Numbered from the stretch's first letter, positions 17,083 to 25,764 are shown. The stretch is DNA of 64,000 nucleotides from Parahoeflea alexandrii (GCF_024105735.1 NZ_JAAAML010000001.1:620001-684000), one strand, 5' to 3'. Made by a program: numbers and translations. Notes: generated by a model from the sequence alone, not told the origin.

Positions 17083-18192
17083 TTACTCCGCGGCGTCGCC
17101 GATGACGCCGCGGCGGATCTGGTCTTCCTCGATGGATTCGAAGAGCGCACGGAAATTGCCCTCGCCAAAGCCTTCATCGCCCTTGCGCTGGATGAACTCG
17201 AAAAAGATCGGGCCGATTACGGTCTTGGAGAAGATCTGCAGCAGGATCTTGGTCATGCCGCCATCGACCACGCCTTCGCCGTCAATCAGGATCCCGTGTT
17301 TCTTCATCCGGTCGAGCGGCTCGTCGTGGCCGTGAACCCGCTCCTTCGAGAGGCCGTAATAGGTATCGGGCGGACCGGGCATGAATCTGACGCCCTTGTC
17401 GGCAATCCAGTCGGTGCCCGAATAGATGTCATCGGTACCGACCGCGATGTGCTGGATGCCCTCGCCATTGTACTTGCGAAGATATTCCTCGATCTGGCTC
17501 TTGTCGTCGGTGGATTCGTTGAGCGGGATGCGGATACGGCCGCAGGGCGAGGTGATGGCGCGCGACACCAGGCCGGTCAGCTTGCCCTCGATGTCGAAGA
17601 AGTGAATCTGCTTGAAATTGAACAGGTTGCGGTAAAAATCCCACCACTTGTCCATGTTGCCGCGGATGACATTGTGGGTGAGGTGGTCGAGATAGTAGAA
17701 GCCCGCGCCCTTCGGCCTGGGATCGCGTTCGCCGAGCCAGTCGAAATCGGCGTCGTAAGCCGAGCCCTGGTCGCCCCAGGTGTCGACGAAGTAGAGCAAC
17801 GACCCGCCGATGCCGACGATGGCCGGTACGTCGAGTGTCTTGTCGCTGCCCTTGTATTCCTCGGCGCCCTTCGAGACGGCATGGGCAAGCGCCTGTTTTG
17901 CATCGGCAACGCGCCAGGCCATTGACGGTGCACAGGGGCCGTGGATGCCGACGAAGCGGTCGGCGAAGGAGCCTTTCTCGGCATTGAGAATGTAGTTGAT
18001 GTCGCCCTGGCGCCAGACCGTGATCGCCTTGGTCCGGTGGCGGGCAACCGGCTCGTATCCCATGCGGGCGAACAGCGCCTCAAGCACTTCCGGTTCCGGA
18101 TGGGCGAACTCGACAAATTCGAAGCCGTTTGTGCCGGCCGGGTTGTCTTCGGAAATGGTTGCGCGTGGTGCGTCGTGGGGGAACGGACCCAT
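17083..18192 (-). CDS. hppD: 4-hydroxyphenylpyruvate dioxygenase
   Basis: 369 residues. Converts 4-hydroxyphenylpyruvate to homogentisate in tyrosine degradation. Two VOC-fold halves; iron-binding residues are visible in YLDHLTHNV (His), GIQHIAVGTDDI (His) and GPIFFEFIQRKGDEGFGEGNF (Glu; quoted in part FFEFIQRKGDEGFGEGN). The start at ATG 18192 (MGPFPHDAPRAT) is preceded by GAGGAGAG. A divergent Lrp-type gene lies 162 bp away and probably regulates it. The rest of the homogentisate pathway is not in the window. Confidence 0.97.
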   Translation of the reverse strand: MGPFPHDAPRATISEDNPAGTNGFEFVEFAHPEPEVLEALFARMGYEPVARHRTKAITVWRQGDINYILNAEKGSFADRFVGIHGPCAPSMAWRVADAKQALAHAVSKGAEEYKGSDKTLDVPAIVGIGGSLLYFVDTWGDQGSAYDADFDWLGERDPRPKGAGFYYLDHLTHNVIRGNMDKWWDFYRNLFNFKQIHFFDIEGKLTGLVSRAITSPCGRIRIPLNESTDDKSQIEEYLRKYNGEGIQHIAVGTDDIYSGTDWIADKGVRFMPGPPDTYYGLSKERVHGHDEPLDRMKKHGILIDGEGVVDGGMTKILLQIFSKTVIGPIFFEFIQRKGDEGFGEGNFRALFESIEEDQIRRGVIGDAAE

Positions 18193-18280
18193 GGTTTCTC
18201 TCCTCGTTTTGTCCGCGCGGCTCATGATCTCGGCAGCGCTGGTTGACTGTTGCACATGATGCTGCATATTCGGTGCAAGG

Positions 18281-18328
18281 TGCATGCATTCACGACAATC
18301 AACCGATGAATGTTGCGTGAAATGTGCA
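18281..18328. promoter_or_regulatory. Imperfect inverted repeat between hppD and its Lrp-type regulator
   Basis: Arms TGCATGCATTCACG (18281-18294) and CGTGAAATGTGCA (18316-18328) are related by dyad symmetry with one indel. More TGCA words occur toward hppD (18251-18280). Placement fits an Lrp/AsnC operator controlling both genes. Confidence 0.5.
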
Positions 18329-18354
18329 TGGAAATGTGAAATGGAGATCATCTC

Positions 18355-18813
18355 GTGCATCTGGATGAGTTCGATCGCAAGCTGCTCCGCCTGCTGCAGG
18401 CGGACGGCCGCCTGACCAACAACGAGCTGTCGCACAAGGTGAACCTGTCGGCCTCGCAATGCTCACGCCGGCGCACACGGCTGGAGCAGGACGGCTATAT
18501 CAGGGGCTATCGCGCCGACCTTGACCGGGAGAAGCTTGGTGTCGGTATCGTCAATCTGATCACGGTGACACTGGCAACGCACAATCGAGACAATGCCCAG
18601 CGATTCGCCCGACTGATCGGCGGCTTGCCCGAGGTGCTGGAAGCCTATTCGCTGACCGGAGAGATGGATTACATCATCAAGGTGGTCACCCCAGACCTGC
18701 GCAGCCTTTCGGCCTTTGTCAGCGATGTGCTGCTGCCGCATGAATCCGTCCAGCACGTCAAGACCGCGATCGTTCTCGACACCTTGAAAGAGGGCGGCGG
18801 CCTTCCAGTATGA
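18355..18813 (+). CDS. Lrp/AsnC-family regulator, probable hppD regulator
   Basis: 152 residues. N-terminal HTH (DEFDRKLLRLLQADGRLTNN, LSASQCSRRRTRLEQDGYIR) and a C-terminal RAM ligand-binding domain (EAYSLTGEMDYIIKVVTPDL). The start is a GTG at 18355 with GGAG eight bases before it. Its divergent position to hppD and the shared dyad element suggest it controls tyrosine catabolism in response to an aromatic amino acid or 2-oxo acid; this is inferred from context. Confidence 0.93.
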   Translation: MHLDEFDRKLLRLLQADGRLTNNELSHKVNLSASQCSRRRTRLEQDGYIRGYRADLDREKLGVGIVNLITVTLATHNRDNAQRFARLIGGLPEVLEAYSLTGEMDYIIKVVTPDLRSLSAFVSDVLLPHESVQHVKTAIVLDTLKEGGGLPV

Positions 18814-18951
18814 CAAGGAACGGCCACGCTGACGGGCGGCGCGGGTGCGGGCATGTTTTTTTGCCTGCGGATGGAACCAAACCCCTCCGAAAGCGTTCCG
18901 GGTAACGGCGACTTGTGGCGCAACAGTAACAAAAAAGGTGATTGAGACAGA

Positions 18952-19863
18952 ATGGAAGATCTGATGGCGAGTGCATCCGAATCCCAGTTGGGACAATTGC
19001 TGGGCGGCTGGGGCGAGGCATTCAACGGGCTTCAGGTGCTGATCGTCACCTACGCCTTTTCGGTGATCGGCGCGATCCTGATCCTGATTGTCGGGTGGAG
19101 CATTTCGCGCCTGCTGGGGCGCTGGGTGCGAAGCCTGCTCACCAGGTCGCACAGGGTCGATCCAACGGTGGTCGGGTTCTTCTCGGTCTTCGTCCGCTAC
19201 GCCGTTCTGGTGGTGGTCGTCATCATGGTGCTGGGCCAGTTCGGCGTTCAGACAGCATCGATCATCACAGCCTTGGGTGCTGCCGGCCTGGCGATCGGCC
19301 TGGCGTTGCAGGGCACGTTGCAGAACATTGCCGCCGGTATCATGCTCCTGGTGCTGCGGCCGTTCCGTGTGGGCGAATACATCGATGCGGACGGTGTATC
19401 GGGCACGATCCAGGAGATCGGGCTTTTCGCCACCGAACTGAAAACACTCGACGGTCTGTACCGGATGGCGCCGAACTCGCAGCTCTGGAACGTTCCGGTG
19501 ACAAATTACTCGCGTCTGCCCGAGCGCCGGCATGACCTTGTCATCGGGATAGGTTACGAGGACGACATCGAGAAGGCGCAGTCGGTTCTCATGGATCTGG
19601 CGCGTGCGGATAGCCGGGTGCTGTCCGATCCTGAACCCTGGGCCTATGTCTCGGAACTTGGCGACAGCGCGGTTGCCGTGACCTTGCGCTACTGGACAAA
19701 GTCCGCCGACTGGTGGACCACAAGCCGCGAAATGACCAAGGCGGCGAAAATCGCCTTTGACGAGAACGGCATTTCGATCCCATTCCCGCAGGTCACTTAT
19801 TCCGGTTCATTGGACGTCGAACCTCGCGAGCCCGAAAAGACGGCTTCCGAGCAGGCTCAATAA
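18952..19863 (+). CDS. mscS: Small-conductance mechanosensitive channel (MscS family)
   Basis: 303 residues. Three N-terminal transmembrane helices; the pore-lining TM3 reads LGAAGLAIGLALQGTLQNIA, the Gly/Ala-rich pattern of MscS. The beta domain follows (RPFRVGEYIDADGVSGTIQE, then APNSQLWNVPVTNYSR). Acts as an osmotic safety valve in the inner membrane. Length is close to E. coli MscS. Upstream gap of 138 bp from the Lrp-type gene. Confidence 0.95.
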   Translation: MEDLMASASESQLGQLLGGWGEAFNGLQVLIVTYAFSVIGAILILIVGWSISRLLGRWVRSLLTRSHRVDPTVVGFFSVFVRYAVLVVVVIMVLGQFGVQTASIITALGAAGLAIGLALQGTLQNIAAGIMLLVLRPFRVGEYIDADGVSGTIQEIGLFATELKTLDGLYRMAPNSQLWNVPVTNYSRLPERRHDLVIGIGYEDDIEKAQSVLMDLARADSRVLSDPEPWAYVSELGDSAVAVTLRYWTKSADWWTTSREMTKAAKIAFDENGISIPFPQVTYSGSLDVEPREPEKTASEQAQ

Positions 19864-19960
19864 TCCGCATCATGGCGCGAAGCACAGGCATTGGAGGGTG
19901 ACATCCATTGTCTGTGCGTTCATTTTGCGGTCAGCGAGTCGAAGAACAGGAACGTTCAAA

Positions 19961-20608
19961 ATGGGCAATTTGCAAGCCGGCATTATCCCGGTGACACCGT
20001 TTCAGCAGAACTGCACGGTGATGTTCGATCAGGATACCAAGTCAGGGGTGGTGGTTGATCCGGGCGGTGACGTCGACGTGATCCTGCAGACGATCAGCGA
20101 AAACGGACTTACCATCGAGGCGATCTGGCTTACGCATGGGCATATCGATCATGCCGGCGGTGCGGACGAGTTGCGCGAAAAACTTGGGGTCAAGATCATC
20201 GGTCCGCACAAGGACGACCTGCCATTGCTCTCGGGACTTGAGGCGCAAGCCAAGATGTTTGGTCTGGAGATGGATGTGCGCAATGTTGCGCCCGACCAGT
20301 GGCTTGAGGACGGCGACAAGGTGTCGTTTGGCGTGCACGAATTCGAGGTCTTGCACACGCCTGGCCATGCGCCGGGTCACGTGATCTATTTCAACCGGGC
20401 CGAGGGCTTTGCGCATCTTGGCGATGTGTTGTTCGCCGGCTCCATCGGCCGCACTGACCTGCCCGGCGGTGATCATCAGACCCTGCTCAACTCGATCCGT
20501 GACAAGGTGTTTCCACTGGGCGACGAGACGGGCTTTATCTGCGGCCACGGACCTGGCGGCAAGATCGGCGAGGAGCGCCGGACAAACCCGTTCCTCAAGG
20601 GGCTATAG
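19961..20608 (+). CDS. Metallo-beta-lactamase-fold hydrolase (glyoxalase II-like subgroup)
   Basis: 215 residues, short MBL-fold protein. Zinc-binding motif THGHIDHAGG at residues 58-67, later HTPGHAPGHVIYF, LGDVLFAGSIGRTDLPGGDH and terminal GHGPGGKIGEERRTNPF. This matches the YcbL/glyoxalase-II-like single-domain group, often able to hydrolyse thioesters. Start ATG 19961 is supported by CAGGAA; open frame further upstream runs through the end of the channel gene and is not coding. Followed by a terminator. Confidence 0.92.
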   Translation: MGNLQAGIIPVTPFQQNCTVMFDQDTKSGVVVDPGGDVDVILQTISENGLTIEAIWLTHGHIDHAGGADELREKLGVKIIGPHKDDLPLLSGLEAQAKMFGLEMDVRNVAPDQWLEDGDKVSFGVHEFEVLHTPGHAPGHVIYFNRAEGFAHLGDVLFAGSIGRTDLPGGDHQTLLNSIRDKVFPLGDETGFICGHGPGGKIGEERRTNPFLKGL

Positions 20609-20649
20609 CGCTGCTGCGGCGCCAGCCGGATTGCCATAAATCATTAAAA

Positions 20650-20688
20650 AACCGGCCATCGCTGTCAGAGCGAGGCCGGTTCTTTTTT
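20650..20688 (+). terminator. Rho-independent terminator after the MBL-fold gene
   Basis: AACCGGCC-A-TCGCT / AGCGA-GGCCGGTT stem with one bulged A, followed by CTTTTTT. Confidence 0.9.
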
Positions 20689-20747
20689 CGAGCGGGTCGT
20701 ATCAGGGCCTGTGGCAGGCTTCGCTGTGGACGCTCGCCGGTGGCTTT

Positions 20748-21209
20748 CTATCTGACGACGCAGAAATGGTCGCGACCGTCATAGCCCCGGTAGGTGCCTG
20801 TCGAGGCATTGAAGGAGCGGTACTTGTTGGCGCAATAGCGGTACCAGGAACGGCTCCACGGCTCGTAGCTGCCGCCGCTGACGGCCCGCGGGGCTGAACG
20901 CTCCCGGTAGATGACGCGCGGCTGGTTACTGTTGGCAATCGCTCCGCCGATGATGGCTGCCGCACCCAGGCCGATGATGCCGAGCGCGATGGCATCGCTG
21001 TTGTCGTGATGACGGTAGCCGCGATACTTGTGGTGGCGGTAGCTGCGGTTCGGGTTGACCCAGCGTTGCTCGTGAGGCCGGTACAGATGCGGCTGGTTCG
21101 GGTCGAAGAATTCGGCCTCACCGGCGCTGGCGATACCGGTCGTCAGCGGCGCGAAAGCGGTCGCGGCGGTGAGCAGGGTGATGCCAAGCTTTCTTGCAAA
21201 CATGTTCAT
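20748..21209 (-). CDS. BA14K-family (lectin-like) exported protein
   Basis: 153 residues. Signal peptide (MNMFARKLGITLLTAATAFA...ASA), a His/Arg/Tyr-rich segment about 50-75 (YRHHKYRGYRHH), a hydrophobic glycine-rich helix AIALGIIGLGAAAIIGGAIA about 80-100 and the BA14K-type C-terminus with SWYRYCANKYRSFNASTGTY and a final GYDGRDHFCVVR. Brucella BA14K is an immunogenic lectin-like protein; here a cell-envelope role is inferred. Start ATG 21209 with GGAAGGA; ATG 21203 is an alternative. Confidence 0.9.
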   Translation of the reverse strand: MNMFARKLGITLLTAATAFAPLTTGIASAGEAEFFDPNQPHLYRPHEQRWVNPNRSYRHHKYRGYRHHDNSDAIALGIIGLGAAAIIGGAIANSNQPRVIYRERSAPRAVSGGSYEPWSRSWYRYCANKYRSFNASTGTYRGYDGRDHFCVVR

Positions 21210-21354
21210 CGGTGTATCCTTCCCGGTTGGCGTCTCTTTGTGATGACCGGTTTTCCCGGCTTGAATGAACCCTATCCGGCTCAAGCTGAACGCCAGCTGA
21301 ACAGTATCATAACACCGCAGTCAGGCGAAAATCTGACAAGCGTCAATCGGGCGG

Positions 21355-21390
21355 AAACAAAAAAGCCCGGTGATTGCGGCACCGGGCTTT
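21355..21390 (-). terminator. Rho-independent terminator of the cold-shock gene
   Basis: Perfect 11-bp stem AAAGCCCGGTG / CACCGGGCTTT with a 7-base loop; reading on the minus strand it is followed by TTTTGTTT. Confidence 0.93.
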
Positions 21391-21414
21391 CATGGTCTAC
21401 AGGGTCGATGTCAA

Positions 21415-21627
21415 TCAGGCGAGGCGCAGATTAACGGCCTTCGGTCCCTTGCCGCGGCGATCGGGCTCGGTGTCGAAGGCCACCTTCTGGTTTTCCTCAA
21501 GGCCGGTCATTCCCGAAGCCTGGACGGCTGAGATGTGAACGAAGATGTCCGCACCGCCATTGTCAGGCTTGATGAAGCCGAAGCCCTTGTCGACATTGAA
21601 GAATTTTACGGTACCAGTTTCGGCCAT
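21415..21627 (-). CDS. cspA: Cold-shock domain protein (CspA family)
   Basis: 70 residues, a single OB-fold cold-shock domain with RNP1 KGFGFIKP and RNP2 DIFVHISAV. RNA/ssDNA chaperone in the cytoplasm. SD AAGGACC before ATG 21627. A long leader and its own terminator indicate a monocistronic transcript; whether it is cold-induced cannot be seen. Confidence 0.97.
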   Translation of the reverse strand: MAETGTVKFFNVDKGFGFIKPDNGGADIFVHISAVQASGMTGLEENQKVAFDTEPDRRGKGPKAVNLRLA

Positions 21628-21994
21628 GCTGTCAGGTCCTTTGATTGCCTTCCGGTCTCCGCTCGGATTGTCCGGTTGGCGAGCATCATGTCATATCCCG
21701 CATTGGCGCGGGGGTTATGGCAGGCAGTTCTTGAAGTGTGTGGAAAGGTCCTGATTTTAACGGCTTCGCTCCTGCACGCGGTATGGCGTGTGAGTGTGTG
21801 TTGAAGTCGTCCGAAGTTTTTTGTGCGGCTTCGGCGCGCATGTTTCTGGTCTTCCCGTGTTCGCAAATTGCCCGAACATATCAAAGATGATTGTTTTGTT
21901 TGAAATTGGCAAGCAAAAGTTTGGTGACGCTTGCCGGCCGCAAGTCCAGGACCTGGCCGGATCACCACAGGGTGATCCGGCCAGGTGTCTGCGG
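21628..21994 (-). other. Intergenic region: csp leader and DUF1344 3' hairpin
   Basis: 367 bp without a gene. The csp-proximal part is probably a long 5' leader; it contains a CCGAAG / CTTCGG hairpin at 21811-21834. The AT-rich segment about 21870-21925 is the likely promoter zone. The far end carries the perfect 16-bp hairpin at 21951-21986 after the DUF1344 gene. Confidence 0.55.
21951..21986 (-). terminator. Large hairpin after the first DUF1344 gene
   Basis: Perfect 16-bp stem ACCTGGCCGGATCACC / GGTGATCCGGCCAGGT with an ACAG loop, nine bases past the stop codon. No T-run follows on the minus strand, so it is either a Rho-assisted terminator or a 3'-end stabiliser. Confidence 0.7.
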
Positions 21995-22237
21995 TTACTC
22001 GACGATTGCGATCTCGGTGGCTTCGGTGGTGCCGTCGTTGAACATGATCATCACGGTCTTGCCGGCTTCGATGCCTTCCACTTCAACGCCTGCAGCGATG
22101 GTGTAGACTTCACCGGATTCAAGTTCGACGGTGCTCGCAGCAGGGTCAAATGTCTTGACGACGCCTTCGATTTCGCCGGCGAAGGCGGTCGAGAGCATGG
22201 CTGCGGATGCGAAAGCGATTGCAACGATCTTTTTCAT
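21995..22237 (-). CDS. DUF1344 exported small protein (copy 1)
   Basis: 80 residues. Signal peptide MKKIVAIAFASAAMLSTAFA followed by a 60-residue beta-rich domain with GVVKTFDPAASTVELESGE and VMIMFNDGTTEAT. Acidic, probably periplasmic, unknown function. Copy 2 at 22494-22736 has the same length and layout, so this is a tandem duplication that has diverged. Each copy ends in its own strong hairpin. Confidence 0.9.
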   Translation of the reverse strand: MKKIVAIAFASAAMLSTAFAGEIEGVVKTFDPAASTVELESGEVYTIAAGVEVEGIEAGKTVMIMFNDGTTEATEIAIVE

Positions 22238-22452
22238 TGGTCTTTTCCATAGGTTGTTACCCGATCCGCGACCGGCTGGCAGATTTGCCAGACTGGTGTC
22301 GGTTGCGGCGGGGCGGCGCTGATATGCGCCTGAAGAAAACGCCGCGCAAGCGGCAGAAAGATATATTTTTCAAGGCTGAAACCGGCTTAATTTTGCCATG
22401 ATCCAATCAGATCGGTCCGGCTTTTGTGCATGTTTCAGCCCTGAAGACGGCA

Positions 22453-22485
22453 GGTCTGACCGGACGGAAAACGTCCGGCCAGACC
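22453..22485 (-). terminator. Large hairpin after the second DUF1344 gene
   Basis: GGTCTG-A-CCGGACG / CGTCCGG-C-CAGACC with one mismatch and a short A-rich loop, nine bases past the stop codon. As in copy 1, no U-run follows. Confidence 0.65.
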
Positions 22486-22493
22486 GCGACTTG

Positions 22494-22736
22494 TCATTCC
22501 ACCACGGTGACAGCAGTGGCGTCGGTGGTGCCGTCGTCATAGGTGATGACGACCTTGCCGCCCGGCTGGAGCCCGTCGAGCTGGACGCCGTCGGTGATGC
22601 GGAATGCCTCACCGCTTTCCAGCACGATCATCTTGGTGGCCGGGTCGTAGCTGGTGACCACGCCTTCGACTTCCGCGGCAAAGGCAGCGCCTGTCAGGCC
22701 CAGGACAGAAACGGTGGTGATGAAAATCTTCTTCAT
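22494..22736 (-). CDS. DUF1344 exported small protein (copy 2)
   Basis: 80 residues. Signal peptide MKKIFITTVSVLGLTGAAFA, then EVEGVVTSYDPATKMIVLES and VVITYDDGTTDATAVTVVE, clearly paralogous to copy 1. ATG 22736 has GGGAGA upstream. The two genes are separated by about 256 bp with a hairpin between, so each probably has its own promoter. Function unknown. Confidence 0.9.
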   Translation of the reverse strand: MKKIFITTVSVLGLTGAAFAAEVEGVVTSYDPATKMIVLESGEAFRITDGVQLDGLQPGGKVVITYDDGTTDATAVTVVE

Positions 22737-23039
22737 GTGATGTCTCCCTTGTTTTGCATTGCGCACCGTCAGTGGTGCTTGCAGGACCAAACCTGTGGCC
22801 GCGGGAGCCCGGATGCAAATCACTTGGCGTAAATAAAATCAACAATATCAACGACATAATATTGCCGCAATGTGAAATCTCCAAGGCGGCTCCCACCTGC
22901 AGATCAGATCCTTGATGCACGAGAAGGCTGCAAGACAAGCGGTTGAAACTGCCCCGTTTCCGCCCCGATCATGGCAGGTTCTGGACCTGCCTCGACAAGG
23001 TGCGATCACGAACCGCGGCGGATGCCGGAGAAAAAGAAG
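22737..23039 (-). other. Intergenic region upstream of DUF1344 copy 2
   Basis: 303 bp. An AT-rich stretch at about 22825-22865 (AAATAAAATCAACAATATCA) stands out in this GC-rich genome and probably contains the DUF1344 copy 2 promoter. No gene or conserved RNA is recognised. Confidence 0.45.
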
Positions 23040-23924
23040 TCAGGCGGCTGGCCGTGGTCTGAGAACAGGGCCGAGTTCGGCCAGCAGAATGGCCAGGAAG
23101 ATCAGCAGGCCACCGGCATAACCAAGTGCCGGGATCTGCTCGGAAAGAATGACGGCGCCAAAAAGAGCGGCGAACAGCGATTCCGTCGACAGGAAGATCG
23201 CCGCCTGAGGTGCGGTGGTGTAGCGCTGGCCGATAACCTGAAGCGTGAAGGCAAGGCCGGTGGCGATGACGCCGGTGAACAGGATCTCGGGCAGGGTGGC
23301 AATCACCGCGGCAAGGTCGAAGCCTTCGACCGTCAGTCCCAGGCCAAGTCCGAGGATGCCGGCGAGCGAGAACTGCACGAAGGAGAGCGTCAACGGCCGC
23401 CCGCTCGGTCCGACGAAACGGCCGACCAGGATGACCTGGATTGCCCACATCACGGCGCAGCCGATGGTCAGCACGTCCCCTGCATTGAGATCAGCCAGAC
23501 TGCCGCCGGCCAGCATCCAGATCCCGACAAAGGTCATCAGGGTGGCGGGCCAGATCACCGGATGCAGCCGCTGGCGCATGACCATAAGCGTGATGAAGGG
23601 GACAAAGACCACGTAGAGGCCCGTCAGAAAGCCCGAATTGGTCACCGTGGTGATGGTCAGGCCGACCTGCTGGAGCGCCATGCCGGAAAACAGCGCCAGG
23701 CCGGCGAGGGCAAATCCTCCGAGATGGGCCGGTGCGACCGGATGAACGGCCCTGCGGCTTTCCAGCCATGCGAAAGGGGCCAGAACCACGGAGGCAACGA
23801 GAAAGCGCAGGCCGATGAACAGGTAGGGACCGAGATTGTCCATTGCGGTGGATTGCGCGACGAAACCCGCGCCCCATATGGCACCGGCCGAAAGCAACAG
23901 CAGATTGGCGAGATGACGCGGCAT
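23040..23924 (-). CDS. EamA-domain (DMT superfamily) transporter
   Basis: 294 residues with about ten transmembrane helices in two EamA repeats (first GAIWGAGFVAQSTAMDNLGP, second beginning near GCAVMWAIQVILVGRFVG). Inner-membrane carrier for small metabolites or amino acids; substrate unknown. Start ATG 23924. Single gene, separated by 120 bp from the DUF1499 gene upstream. Confidence 0.93.
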   Translation of the reverse strand: MPRHLANLLLLSAGAIWGAGFVAQSTAMDNLGPYLFIGLRFLVASVVLAPFAWLESRRAVHPVAPAHLGGFALAGLALFSGMALQQVGLTITTVTNSGFLTGLYVVFVPFITLMVMRQRLHPVIWPATLMTFVGIWMLAGGSLADLNAGDVLTIGCAVMWAIQVILVGRFVGPSGRPLTLSFVQFSLAGILGLGLGLTVEGFDLAAVIATLPEILFTGVIATGLAFTLQVIGQRYTTAPQAAIFLSTESLFAALFGAVILSEQIPALGYAGGLLIFLAILLAELGPVLRPRPAA

Positions 23925-24044
23925 GGAGTGGTCCGGGCAAGCGAAAATGATGCCGGACGGCTATCAGGTGGATCTGTGAGCGGCAAGGGCCGATGTGACC
24001 GATTCCTGTCACCCGATACCATTCCTGCCGGAGGGTGCGCTGTC

Positions 24045-24536
24045 TCAGCGGCTGAGCAGCAGCGCCTCGAGGCGGGCGCGGTTCTTGCCCATGTCGCTCT
24101 TGCCAAGCTGCGCCCGTGCATAGGCCATGATACCGGTCCGCCCATCAGCCATGGGGGTGGCTTCGAGATGGATCACGTCGGGAAACCGCATCATCGGTGA
24201 GTAGGTGACGAAGCGCGCCCTGGACGGGTTGCTGCGGTCGTCGATCCTGCGGGCCAGCGGATCGGTGTCGAGAAGCCGTTGCGACAGCCGTTCGATGGCG
24301 ATGGGTGGAGCGTCGTCGAACGGGGCGACCTCGAAATCCGGATCTTGGCAAAGGCCCGGACTGCAGGCGAGCGCGTCGTTCGGGGTGGGGCTTCGCTTGT
24401 TGGCGCCGAAATCGCGCTGCCCGCGATCAGGCGAACCTGCCATCAGTTCCCAGCTTCGCTCCCGACCGACGAGCACAAAGGCCGCCACCAATGCGCCGCA
24501 CAGGATTGCGACGCTTAACAGAATGGTCTTGACCAT
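24045..24536 (-). CDS. DUF1499 family protein
   Basis: 163 residues. One N-terminal membrane anchor (TILLSVAILCGALVAAFVLV) followed by the DUF1499 domain: SPTPNDALACSPGLCQDPDF, FVTYSPMMRFPDVIHLEATP and AYARAQLGKSDMGKNRARLE. Function unknown. The start at ATG 24536 (MVKTILLSV) is chosen because the frame before it is Arg-rich noncoding-like sequence. It follows the sugar dehydrogenase gene by 61 bp on the same strand. Confidence 0.9.
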   Translation of the reverse strand: MVKTILLSVAILCGALVAAFVLVGRERSWELMAGSPDRGQRDFGANKRSPTPNDALACSPGLCQDPDFEVAPFDDAPPIAIERLSQRLLDTDPLARRIDDRSNPSRARFVTYSPMMRFPDVIHLEATPMADGRTGIMAYARAQLGKSDMGKNRARLEALLLSR

Positions 24537-24597
24537 GGCGCGACGTGACCTCTCACCTTTGGCCAGGCGGGCACGGCGCGAAACACGTGCTTGCCGG

Positions 24598-25764
24598 CTA
24601 GTTGCTCGATGCCGGTGCCCGCGACAGGCGCAGGATTTCGCCGTTGCCTTCATCGGTCACCATCAGCAGGGCGCCATCGGAAGCCACACGGACATCGCGT
24701 ATGCGTCCGTAATCTCCCTTGAGCAGGCGCTCTTCGGCAAGCACTTCGCCGGTTTCCGGATCAAGGTCAAGCCGCACCAGCATCTGGAACTTGAGTGCGG
24801 TCACCAGAAGGTCGCCGTCCCATTCGGGGAACATGTCGCCGCGATAGACCACCATTCCGCCGGGCGCGATCGAGGGATCCCAGTAATGCAGCGGCTGTTC
24901 GAAGCCTTCGGCCCTGGTGCCGACGCCGATTTCCGCGCCGGAATAGTGGCGGCCGTAGGAGATCTCGGGCCAGCCATAGTTTTGTCCGGGCTTCGGGCGG
25001 TTGACCTCATCGCCGCCGCGGGCGCCGTGTTCCACCGCATACAGCACGCCAGTCTCGGAATCGATGTCGAGGCCTTGCGGGTTGCGGTGTCCCTTCGACC
25101 AGATTTCGGCGGCGGCGCCACCGTCTGCATAGGGGTTGTCGGCAGGGATAGAGCCGTCTGCATTGATCCTGAGAATCGCGCCGGCGTGGTCATCCATGTC
25201 TTGCGCCCGTTCCGCTTCGCCGCGGTCACCGATGGTGAAAAACAGTGTACCGTCATCCGATACCGAAATACGGGAGCCGAAATGACGGCCTGTGCCGGAA
25301 AACCGGTTCATCCGGAAGATCTCCGTCACCTCGGTCAGCCGGCTTCCATCTTCGGACAGGCGGGCGCGGGCAATCGCGGTGCCGAGGCCGTTGTCGCCGC
25401 GGGCCGTGTAGCTCAGGAAGAGGGTCCGGCTGTCGGCGAAGTCACGTGCCAGCGCCACATCGAGCAGGCCGCCCTGGCCCGAGGCGGTGACCGGGGGCAG
25501 GCCTGTTACCGGCGCTGACACCTCACCTCCGCGCACCAGGCGCAAGGCGCCGGAGCGTTCGGTGACCAGCAGCGCTCCATCGGGAAGTTGCTCGATGCCC
25601 CAGGGATGGTCCAGTCCCTTGGCGATCACATCAACCTCGACCCTGACCTCGCTGGTGGGAATGATTTCGCCCGCGAATGCGCTCGTCGCGGCAGCCAGCA
25701 GGAAAGCCGTCGAAGCCGCGACCAGTGATGCGCCTGCCCTTTTCCGTTTGCGGTGATGTGTCAT
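24598..25764 (-). CDS. PQQ-type soluble aldose sugar dehydrogenase
   Basis: 388 residues. Signal peptide (about 1-33, ending SAFA) and a six-bladed beta-propeller of the soluble glucose dehydrogenase (Asd/YliI) family. Motifs: LDHPWGIEQLPDGALLVTER, HFGSRISVSDDGTLFFTIGD, KGHRNPQGLD, HGARGGDEVN and PGQNYGWPEISYG. Periplasmic oxidation of aldoses using PQQ is expected; PQQ synthesis genes are not in this window. ATG 25764 preceded by GAGGT; it is back to back with the PH-like gene. Confidence 0.93.
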   Translation of the reverse strand: MTHHRKRKRAGASLVAASTAFLLAAATSAFAGEIIPTSEVRVEVDVIAKGLDHPWGIEQLPDGALLVTERSGALRLVRGGEVSAPVTGLPPVTASGQGGLLDVALARDFADSRTLFLSYTARGDNGLGTAIARARLSEDGSRLTEVTEIFRMNRFSGTGRHFGSRISVSDDGTLFFTIGDRGEAERAQDMDDHAGAILRINADGSIPADNPYADGGAAAEIWSKGHRNPQGLDIDSETGVLYAVEHGARGGDEVNRPKPGQNYGWPEISYGRHYSGAEIGVGTRAEGFEQPLHYWDPSIAPGGMVVYRGDMFPEWDGDLLVTALKFQMLVRLDLDPETGEVLAEERLLKGDYGRIRDVRVASDGALLMVTDEGNGEILRLSRAPASSN

